Below are positions 1-6,028 of a DNA stretch of 14,704 nucleotides, piece by piece (the stretch's first letter is position 1; each line of letters begins with the position of its first letter). The position numbers were made by a program, and so were the translations under genes. The stretch comes from Cudoniella acicularis (Eukaryota; Ascomycota; Leotiomycetes; Helotiales; Helotiaceae). Below the pieces are notes generated by a model. It worked only from the letters and a program-made list of their open reading frames with translations, did not search any database and was not told where the DNA came from. The stretch is from the NCBI GenBank assembly GCA_013054445.1, contig JAAMPI010001415.1, positions 1 to 14,704 on the forward strand, read 5' to 3'.

Positions 1-186
1 AATAGAGCTAGGTTTAAGGGGATGGCTGAGTTGGCTGCTGCTTTTGGGAAACGGAGGAGAGGAGGAGATGGTGAAGGAGGCTCGATCATGAAAGGAAAGG
101 CGTGGGAGGATGTAGAGAAAATGGAAGAGGAGTGGAATCGGAGGCTGCTAACCGGGGAATATCCGCCGTGGGAGAAGAAGAGGTGA
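1..186 (+). CDS. 3' end of an unrecognised protein-coding gene
   Basis: Frame 1 is open from the first base to TGA at 184-186, giving 61 residues of a C-terminus whose start lies outside the window. It is rich in Arg, Lys, Glu and Gly, with a Gly-Arg stretch near residues 18-27, and it ends in GEYPPWEKKR. The base composition is GC-richer than the following 600 bases, which fits real coding sequence. I do not recognise a family. It could instead be a chance open frame, since only the end is visible. No signal peptide, membrane segment or catalytic motif can be judged from this fragment. Confidence 0.5.
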   Translation, partial: NRARFKGMAELAAAFGKRRRGGDGEGGSIMKGKAWEDVEKMEEEWNRRLLTGEYPPWEKKR

Positions 187-616
187 TTGATGAGTGAGTG
201 AAGTGGGGTAAGAATGGCTTGCGAAGACTTGGAAATGACAAAATATATTGTAACTTGAAAGAAAAAATCCAGTGGGCAGATAAGATTTAAGAAGAGAAGC
301 TTTTGTTATCTCTTCTCCTATACCATATTTCATGGAAAGTACGTTCTATTCTGTGAAGGGTTATGATTAACTTTATGAAAGCAGACAGGCTGAAGGACCC
401 CCGAGTTGTTGAAGAAACAACAGTAAATTACCATGAATTTAGATCACATAACGGGGAGAGTTTTACCTGAACTGAGGAGAAATGAATATACCTAGAGTTA
501 TATACCCTTGTGAATCTTCCTGTCTTCGATTTGGTTCACTTTCTTATAGGAACGAGTTATAGTTAATGAATTTGAATAACTACACTCTACCTAGAAATGA
601 TCACAGAGTATTATTG
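187..616. other. Intergenic, AT-rich, no gene seen
   Basis: Between the end of the partial gene and the promoter of copy A I see no convincing coding sequence on either strand. The only open frame is a short minus-strand one overlapping the end of the upstream gene. It is low in complexity and matches nothing I know. This stretch presumably holds the 3' untranslated region and terminator of the upstream gene. Confidence 0.5.
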
Positions 617-690
617 TGACTCAGTAATTCGCCTCCTAGAACGGTTATATGTCAATGAATTACTACCCTATTAGAAAAATTATAAATAGC
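617..690 (+). promoter_or_regulatory. Promoter module of array copy A
   Basis: TGACTCA (617-623, a Gcn4/AP-1 type site) is followed directly by TAATTCGCCTCC, then TATGTCAATGAATTACTACC (648-667), then a TATA box TATAAATA (681-688) about 135 bp before the start codon. The same order of elements appears before C, D, E and F and in an orphan remnant at 4690. The conservation across copies is seen directly. The assignment to Gcn4/AP-1 type factors is inference. Confidence 0.6.
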
Positions 691-822
691 AACTTCTCTC
701 TAACTTCTTCCTACCTAGCAATAACAAATTATCCACACGACGTGCCGAGCCATCCTTTATCAAAAAGTCTTACCACAGCTTATTTCACCTCCAAGAATTT
801 CTGAATCCTTATGCATAGCAAG

Positions 823-1244
823 ATGTGTCACTTCATCGGGTACGAATTCACCTACAGACATGCCGTCATTGGCTTCAAGCAACTCTCAACTTGCGATATA
901 CTACGAAACAATCTTAATATTGGATTGCCCAACGAGCCAACTCGTTACCCGAAAGCCAACACAGAAACACGCGACAGGTGTTTTAAATGCGTCGAAGAGG
1001 AGCTCACGTCGTTACGAAAAAAAGTCGAGCAATTAGAAAGGATATCGAGCGAGCAGAGCGCGAGAAAGAATCTATTCTTGATATTTCAACAAAAAAATCT
1101 CAGAAAGAGGAGAAAGAGATCAGGTTTCTGGATGTCAAGGAGGAGAAAAGGACGATGACTTTGCTTGGTTTCAATGAGTTGTTGGAGAAGCTTCCAGATT
1201 TCGGAGACCGCACGCGTTGCTACCTTGACGGCGAGGAATATTAG
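823..1244 (+). pseudogene. Array copy A: small Cys/His protein, frameshifted
   Basis: First copy of the array. The chosen start (823) sits in the context AGCAAGATGTGT shared by the other copies; an in-frame ATG at 811 is less likely. The N-terminus reads MCHFIGYEFTYRH, then IGFKQLSTC and RCFKCVEEEL, followed by a coiled-coil-like segment LRKKVEQLE. After about position 1041 the family sequence continues in the frame one base back, ending with LLEKLPDF and RCYLDGEEY before TAG at 1242-1244. Copy B has the equivalent ending in one frame, so one base has probably been lost here. The family's second Cys (residue 11) is Tyr in A. It could be a pseudogene, a sequencing error or, less likely, a frameshifted gene. 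Function unknown; the Cys/His pattern suggests metal binding. Confidence 0.6.
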
Positions 1245-1428
1245 TCTGGCGTGGCTTTATTATGTACGTTACCTAGCTTTTCTGAACCTTATCTAACAAA
1301 TTTGTAAGTTATCTTCTCAATAGACAGCTACGTGCAACCTATTAAATCCATATAGTATTCCTTTATCAAATCACTTCTACGCCATAGAAGACCAATTCAA
1401 AAATCTCTCGAGCGCTGCACAAGTCAAG

Positions 1429-1872
1429 ATGTGTCAATTAGCTATTTATGAATTCGTCTGCATACACCCCGGTATTGGCTTTAAACAGCTCTTGACCTGT
1501 GCTATAATTGAAAACAACATTCCCGACGATGGCGACGATACCTACAAGCCACCTCACCAAACGGAAGTCAACAGACAAATAATCAGCAGGTGTTATATAT
1601 GTGTCGATGAGAAACTCTAGGCTTTACGACGGGAGGTCGAGCAGCTATTAGAGTAGACGAAGATTCCGATTCGGGAGGGAGAATTGGTTTCTGTTGAGGA
1701 TTTGGTTGATATTTTAACACTTGAAGCTAAGAAGTTAAAGAAGCAAGGAAAGATTTTAGATCTCATTGAGGAGAAGAGGGAAATGGAGATGCTGGGTCTA
1801 GATCGCTCGGTAGAGGAGCTTCCGAATTTTAAAGGGCCCCCGCGATGCTACCTTGACTGGGAGAAATACTAG
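1429..1872 (+). pseudogene. Array copy B: small Cys/His protein with two in-frame TAG stops
   Basis: Starts in the shared context GTCAAGATGTGT. Residues 1-13 are MCQLAIYEFVCIH (C2, C11, H13), then LLTC (C24) and the RCYICVDE pair (C55, C58). TAG at 1618-1620 stops the frame, and a second TAG lies at 1654-1656. The same frame then continues as recognisable family sequence through LGLDRSVEELPNF and PPRCYLDWEKY to a final TAG at 1870-1872. The segment between the stops, LRREVEQLLE, matches LRKKVEQLE of copy A, so the stops interrupt a once complete protein of about 147 residues. Both stops could come from CAG by C-to-T change. No classical TATA module is evident in the short 184 bp gap after copy A. 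A product truncated to 63 residues that keeps all the Cys ligands cannot be excluded. Confidence 0.62.
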
Positions 1873-2308
1873 TTAGTTAATGGCCTTGTTGTACTTATTA
1901 TATGTTCTTATGTACAACATACTCTCTTACAGGTAGTAGTTTAGATCGTTAGTTTCTAAAAACAGATCGGTTTCTAAAATGCCTGAGAGAATTTCGTGAA
2001 TAATAATTTATAAAATACCGTGATGAATTATTCCCTTATATGATCCCTCAGTGCCTCACTTTCTATGATTAAGTGATTAACCTCCTAACGTAGTACTCCA
2101 TATATGAATGACTGCCTTACCGCCCAGGTAAAAAAAAGTATAAATACCTCTTCTACGCGTGCTCTCTCCTTTCAAACTTTTCTCAACAACGAACATCATA
2201 CATTCTCCTCAACGACTATGCACGATTAGTAAAACTCGTACAGAATTCGCTTCGAAAAGACTTTTTTCATACAACAGAATTAACACCTCCAAACTTACAA
2301 AAAGCAAA
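1873..2308. other. Intergenic and promoter region before copy C
   Basis: This is AT-rich with no supported gene. It holds the promoter module of copy C: GTGATTAACCTCC (2073-2085), TATATGAATGACTGCC (2101-2116) and a TATA box (2139-2146). The 20 bases from 2131 to 2150 are identical to the TATA region of copy F at 5221-5240. The leader between the TATA box and the start codon is about 160 bp and pyrimidine-rich, with CAACAACGAACATC, resembling the leader of copies E and F. Confidence 0.55.
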
Positions 2309-2673
2309 ATGTGTATATTTTACGAATACCACATTATGTGCTTCCACTATAGCGCTCAAACGTTTATCGGCTACCGGCTTTCAGAATGCGAAACAAAAAG
2401 AAATTCCATTCTTTATGATCCCGGTCATAAGAATGGGGTTATTCGAAACAAGCTCAACAGTTATGGGGAGTGCGTGGGTAAAAAAAGGAAGGCGGTGGAA
2501 GCAAAAATCGCACGCCTAGAGCTCGCCCGAAAGCATGCCAGAGGCCCAGAAAAAAGTCAATAACGGATCAGATTAACAAGAACAAAATGATACTTGGTAA
2601 TCTGGACTTCGAGGAAGATGCTCTTGAGAATTTGGGTTGGAAAAAGTTGATAACGAGGCTTCCGACTGACTAA
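2309..2673 (+). pseudogene. Array copy C: decayed small Cys/His protein
   Basis: Starts at an ATG in the context AGCAAAATGTGT. The N-terminus MCIFYEYHIMCFH keeps C2, C11 and H13, and GYRLSEC keeps the third Cys. The C-x2-C pair is lost: the equivalent segment reads YGECVGKK. A Lys/Arg-rich helix VEAKIARLELARK follows, and the frame stops at TAA 2561-2563 after 84 residues. Frame 1 then continues with FEEDALENLGWKKLITRLP and stops at 2671-2673. That resembles LGFNELLEKLPDF in copy A and the equivalent in copy B. One base lost from the A6 run at 2550-2555 would explain this. An in-frame upstream ATG at 2159 would overlap the promoter leader and is not favoured. Probably non-functional, or producing a short divergent protein. 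Confidence 0.55.
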
Positions 2674-3083
2674 AGCTTGCGGAAGCAATGCTGAGATTTC
2701 AGGCTCGTCAGTGGCTAAATTATGTATGTTATCATGTACGGAGATTTTTGGCTTAGACTGTTAGTCTTTGAAATTGGTGATTTTATATGCTCTATTAATA
2801 GCAGTTTGTGAATGATTTGCAAGACACTTGAGACTCGATCAGAGATTTAGTCTATCGACCTAATGCTAATTAGCGATTCACCTGTCAACAATGTGTCAGA
2901 TGTGAATCACTAACTTATTATAAATTATTAAGGAAGTGGAAAAGGGATAAATACCCTTAAGGGGTCTTGTTCCAACCAATCCAAGCAACCTGCACAGACT
3001 TCCATCACCAAAACACACCAGCACCCAACAAAAACAAGCTATCCAAAACCCACACTTTCACCTACCACCTCACAAAATCCAAG
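2674..3083. other. Intergenic and promoter region before copy D
   Basis: No gene is supported here. The promoter features of copy D are GCGATTCACCT (2873-2883) and a TATA-like GATAAATA (2946-2953) framed by AAGGG and CCCTT. The middle box seen in other copies is not clear in this one. The leader (about 2955-3083) is rich in C and A, with few G, and contains no competing start in the family context. Confidence 0.5.
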
Positions 3084-3428
3084 ATGTGTCTCATAACCAA
3101 ATACACCTTCAAATGCGCGCACCCAAAAGAAGTCCGCTACGACATCAAACCCTCCAACGCATGCGAGCCCTTCCTCGCCGACCCAAGAAACTACACCCAC
3201 CCTCACCCCCTAACCTCCCAAACCGAAGTCCGCAAAGAGTGCCATATTTGCTTAACCAAGCGAATTAAGGAGTTCGTAGAATACATTAAGAGTAAAGAAC
3301 TAGAGGAAGAGGCGAAACTCGAGCCGGGTATCAAGATTATGTTTCCATGGCTTATGAGCGAGTTACAGGATCTTGAGAAGGAGAGAGATGAGTTGAGGGA
3401 TATGGATAGAGATATGCCCGTGTTGTGA
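3084..3428 (+). CDS. Array copy D: intact small Cys/His coiled-coil protein
   Basis: The predicted protein has 114 residues, from ATG in the context TCCAAGATGTGT to TGA. It shows the complete family pattern: C2, C11, H13 (MCLITKYTFKCAH), C27 (SNAC) and C53-x2-C56 (KECHIC). A helical, charged tail from about residue 58 follows, with heptad-like Leu/Ile/Val spacing (RIKEFVEYIKSKELEEE, ELQDLEKERDELRD). The in-frame ATG at 2967 would lie in the leader just after the TATA box and lacks the conserved context. There is no signal peptide or membrane segment, so a cytoplasmic or nuclear protein is likely. The spaced Cys/His residues suggest zinc binding, which is inference. The tail differs from copies A and B, lacking the LP(D/N)F and RCYLD ending. 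I know no characterised homologue. Confidence 0.65.
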   Translation: MCLITKYTFKCAHPKEVRYDIKPSNACEPFLADPRNYTHPHPLTSQTEVRKECHICLTKRIKEFVEYIKSKELEEEAKLEPGIKIMFPWLMSELQDLEKERDELRDMDRDMPVL

Positions 3429-3689
3429 GGAGAGGGTTGCTAGGAGGGGCTTTTGCGGGTTTCTGAGGCGGTTTTTAGGTTGGTGCTATGATGGAACTGG
3501 AACTCACTACACTTTGAAGAATAAACGTTGTGTTGCTGTGAGATATTATTGCAAGAGAGGAGGATGCAAATTCTCTGCCTGCCCACTTCTACTTGTGTAA
3601 CTTGCGTCTTTTAAAAGTGAGGACTTATTTGGATACTTTTAAGTGTTTGGAGTGACGTTGTAAAATTGTCTTAAAGAGATGAAGCATGT
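3429..3689. other. Intergenic region after copy D with a start-less Cys-rich open stretch
   Basis: The + strand reading from 3421 to TAA at 3598-3600 is open for 59 codons and contains eight Cys codons (for example RCVAVRYYCKRGGCKFSAC). It has no ATG after the preceding in-frame stop and no obvious splice acceptor, so I do not call it a gene. The rest is AT-rich with no recognisable feature. Confidence 0.35.
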
Positions 3690-3750
3690 GAATCATTCAA
3701 AACATGCTCAAAATGAACACGCATATAACCCCTCGACTAGCCTTTGAAGG

Positions 3751-3834
3751 GGTGATTCATTCCCAAAAAAGTGATATGTTATCTATGAATAACCACTTCG
3801 ACCTAGTCGAAAAATCGTAAATACCTCTCTGCCT
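3751..3834 (+). promoter_or_regulatory. Promoter module of array copy E
   Basis: GGTGATTCATTCCC (3751-3764) is followed by TCTATGAATAACCACTTCG (3782-3800) and CGTAAATACCTCT (3826-3838). The last is at the position of the TATA box of copy F but has CG in place of TA at its start. The TATA element of copy E therefore looks weakened. Confidence 0.5.
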
Positions 3835-4027
3835 TATCCCTTTTCCCGACTTTCTTCGACATCCAACAACACATCCTTCTCCATAACATTAGCACGCAAC
3901 CTCCTGCGCAGCTTACACAGGACTTCTTAATCGAAAAGTCGAAGACAACTGTATGCAATATAACACAACACGAGAACGAAGTAACATTAAGCCTGATTTT
4001 TGCCTTTACAAACCTACACATATCAAG

Positions 4028-4486
4028 ATGTGCATCATCACCCAACACCGCTTCAAATGCCAACACTCAGAAGACCCCAATTTCACTCCTTCGCCTTTCT
4101 ATCTCAAAGCATGCCCTTCCATAACGGAATTGCAAAATGATCCTACAGTCGCGGTGGACGAAGATAATCTCGCAGCCAAGCACGCCGCACTTTTCTCGCA
4201 TCCTTTAACCATCTGGATTACCACTTTTATCGGGTGCCTCGATCGCATTAGTGAAGAGCTCAAGGGGCCAGAGGATGAAAGGTCGAAATTGGAGAAAGAG
4301 TTTGAGGAGCTTTATGATGATGATAATAGAGGCACAAAGTGGGATGTTATATTTGGAGAGAACGACAAGTAATTAGATGTTCTTATAGAGCAAAAACGGA
4401 ACTTGATGAAATATATCTACGGAGGTATATTGGAAGGTAGTCTTTTGAAAGAACTGAAGAATAAGTTATGGTGGTGGGAGGATTAA
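4028..4486 (+). pseudogene. Array copy E: small Cys/His protein with premature TAA
   Basis: Starts in the context ATCAAGATGTGC. MCIITQHRFKCQH keeps C2, C11 and H13, and YLKAC keeps C29. The C-x2-C pair is broken: copy F has FKCLIC, while E reads IGCLDR (C70 with Arg73). The frame stops at TAA 4370-4372 after 114 residues. Reading on in the same frame gives LIEQKRNLMKYIYGGILEGS and then LLKELKNKLWWWED, ending at TAA 4484-4486. This parallels ENQKKFLKKI...LEGDVFQEL in copy F. The premature stop therefore truncates a protein that once had about 152 residues; CAA-to-TAA is one possible route. An in-frame ATG at 3953 would add 25 residues not supported by the other copies. With a weak TATA box as well, this copy is probably decaying. 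Confidence 0.6.
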
Positions 4487-4689
4487 AGCTAGCTATAATA
4501 GCTATTGAGCTTCAGAGACTTAAGGGTCCACTAATTTAGCTAGCGGCGGCTTCCATGCGTTGGTTATTGTATAATAGAATTTAGATTACAACCTTTACAA
4601 GTCAATAATCATCTTCAATGGATTACCGATTCTCTTTTATGTGAATAAACTGTTCCTTAATACTAATATAAGCTAGCAAGTTAGTCTAG

Positions 4690-4800
4690 TGACTCAATGA
4701 TTCACCTTCAAACCAAATTTTACTCCTATGACTAACTATCTCCCCTATACGAAAAAACAAAAAAATAGCGACTGGTGCCTTTCTAACATTTCTAGCATCT
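4690..4800 (+). repeat. Orphan promoter remnant of the array
   Basis: TGACTCA (4690-4696), ATGATTCACCTTC (4697-4709), CCTATGACTAACTATCTCCC (4725-4744), an A-rich run where the TATA box should be (4751-4767), then CTTTCTAACATTTCT all line up with the promoters of copies A and F. No ATGTG start or Cys motif follows. The open frame 4728-4961 starts inside this remnant and runs through AT-rich sequence, so I treat it as chance. The remnant suggests a lost seventh copy. Confidence 0.5.
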
Positions 4801-5087
4801 CCTCACAGCTAACATCACATCCGCAAGTGGCAAACCTAATGGTTACGCAAGACGGTACAGTAGTTATATCGTCAAATACCTCAAATATCACCCGAATAAT
4901 TTTAATACTTGAAATATCCTTTATATACCATTTGTATACCCTATTGTCTACTCTTACTTAGCTCGAATAGTCGGCCTTTAAAATATACTACTGACGTGCT
5001 ACTAAACCTACAATTTATCGGTGAGCTGTGGGGAGCCTAGCTTTCGTACATTATCTTTAAAAACAGAATTAAATTTTCTATGAGGCT
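4801..5087. other. AT-rich region, no gene seen
   Basis: Nothing codes convincingly here. It may contain the eroded body of a lost array copy after the orphan promoter, but I could not find the family's Cys motifs in any frame. Confidence 0.4.
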
Positions 5088-5160
5088 GTGAATTATTCAC
5101 AAAATACTAAGAGACTGACCACGTATATAACTACTCTACTAACCTGTGATTCTATAAAGG

Positions 5161-5241
5161 AGCGATTCATTTCTAAACATAGTGATCAGTTATCTATGAT
5201 TAACCGCCTCGACCTATTAAAAAAAAAGTATAAATACCTCT
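5161..5241 (+). promoter_or_regulatory. Promoter module of array copy F
   Basis: AGCGATTCATTTC (5161-5173) is followed by TCTATGATTAACCGCCTCG (5193-5211) and an A-run leading into the TATA box TATAAATA (5229-5236), about 177 bp before the start codon. The TATA segment is identical over 20 bases to that of copy C. Confidence 0.6.
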
Positions 5242-5412
5242 ATCCTGTGTTCTTTTCTAACCTTTTTCAACATACAACAACGTATCTTCCTCCTTCGCAA
5301 CTTACACAAGACTTTATTATCGGAAAGTCGAAGAGGAGGACGGGATACTATCGAACTTTCGACGAACAGAAAACTACCAGTATCGAAGTCTTGCAAGCCG
5401 AAACGTATCAAG

Positions 5413-5841
5413 ATGTGTATCATCACCGAATTCAAGTTCGAATGCCAAAAACCAGAAAACGGCGCTCACAAACAAATGAGTTTCTACCTCACTGACCCAT
5501 GCCCAATCATAGCAGAATTACAAGACAATCCTGAAACTTCGCAAGAAGATTATATCGCCGCACTTGTCTCAGAGTCCCATGAAATAATCCTCCAGCTTAA
5601 CACGGAGTTCAAATGCCTCATTTGCGTTGAGGAAGAGATCGACCAGGTATCTAGTAGGAGGATGGAGCGAGAGGATAATACTTCCCCAATAACTGTTGCG
5701 GTGGATAGAAGACACAGATTAGAGAACCTCGAAAATCAAAAGAAATTTTTGAAGAAAATTGACTACAACGACGATGAATTGGAAGGCGATGTTTTCCAAG
5801 AACTGTGGCCTAGGTTGAAATTGACGAGGCATTGGAACTAG
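5413..5841 (+). CDS. Array copy F: intact small Cys/His coiled-coil protein
   Basis: The predicted protein has 142 residues, starting in the context ATCAAGATGTGT and ending at TAG. It has C2 and C11 (MCIITEFKFEC), C30 (TDPC) and C68-x2-C71 (FKCLICVEEE). Position 13 is Lys instead of the usual His. A charged helical tail runs from about residue 72, including LENLENQKKFLKKI, and ends in FQELWPRLKLTRHWN. There are no introns, signal peptide or membrane segment. This is the best preserved copy, with a canonical TATA box, so it is the one most likely to be expressed. Its closest relative in the window is copy E. The Cys spacing suggests a small metal-binding domain followed by a coiled coil. That is inference, and I know no studied homologue. 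Confidence 0.68.
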   Translation: MCIITEFKFECQKPENGAHKQMSFYLTDPCPIIAELQDNPETSQEDYIAALVSESHEIILQLNTEFKCLICVEEEIDQVSSRRMEREDNTSPITVAVDRRHRLENLENQKKFLKKIDYNDDELEGDVFQELWPRLKLTRHWN

Positions 5842-5976
5842 CTATTGAGCTTCAGACTTGATGTTCACTAGTTTACCTAACGGCTGCTTCTATGTGTTTA
5901 GTTATTGTATAATAGAATTTAGACCGCAATCTTTACAAAGCAATGAGTACTTGAAATGAATCATTAATTCTCTTTT

Positions 5977-5992
5977 ATGACTCATGAGTCAT
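5977..5992. promoter_or_regulatory. 16-bp palindrome with two overlapping Gcn4/AP-1 type sites
   Basis: ATGACTCATGAGTCAT is a perfect palindrome containing TGACTCA and TGAGTCA. It lies between the 3' ends of copy F and the minus-strand methyltransferase, next to a truncated array promoter remnant. Single TGACTCA sites occur in the promoter of copy A and in the orphan promoter at 4690. Confidence 0.45.
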
Positions 5993-6000
5993 GAGAATAA

Positions 6001-6028
6001 CAAGTGATATGTGAATGAACCTACGCCT
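6001..6028 (+). repeat. Truncated array promoter remnant
   Basis: CAAGTGATATGTGAATGAAC continues to CTACGCC. It resembles the GTGATAT...ATGAATAACC part of the copy E promoter (from about 3771) and then runs straight into the 3' end of the methyltransferase gene. It may mark the right edge of the array. Confidence 0.3.

Larger units (their letters stand above)
3690..4660 (+). repeat. Segmental duplication unit 1 (carries copy E)
   Basis: This segment and the one at about 5088-5985 align along their length, not only in the gene. The upstream parts share AATxATTCAxAA, the GATTCATT box, TCTATGAxTAACC and GACCTA. The leader shares CGCAxCTTACACA and AAAGTCGAAGA. The downstream parts share GCTATTGAGCTTCAGA (4501 and 5841) and GTTATTGTATAATAGAATTT (4563 and 5901). 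The offset between the start codons is 1385 bp. Outer limits are approximate. Confidence 0.65.
5088..5985 (+). repeat. Segmental duplication unit 2 (carries copy F)
   Basis: Partner of the unit at 3690-4660, with promoter, leader, gene and 3' flank in the same order. This unit retains the canonical TATA box and an intact reading frame, whereas unit 1 has lost both. Limits are approximate. Confidence 0.65.

Noticed and set aside
1017..1023. Programmed -1 frameshifting at the A7 run of copy A
   Set aside because: Comparison with copy B shows frame 1 is conserved about 18 bases beyond the run, so a later base loss explains the data better.
4728..4961. Plus-strand 77-codon open frame
   Set aside because: It begins inside the orphan promoter remnant and is AT-rich with a low-complexity Ser/Thr/Ile composition. 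It has no family motif.
5088..5495. Plus-strand 135-codon open frame overlapping the start of copy F
   Set aside because: It spans the promoter and leader of copy F and runs out of frame into the gene. The F frame has the conserved start context and Cys pattern.
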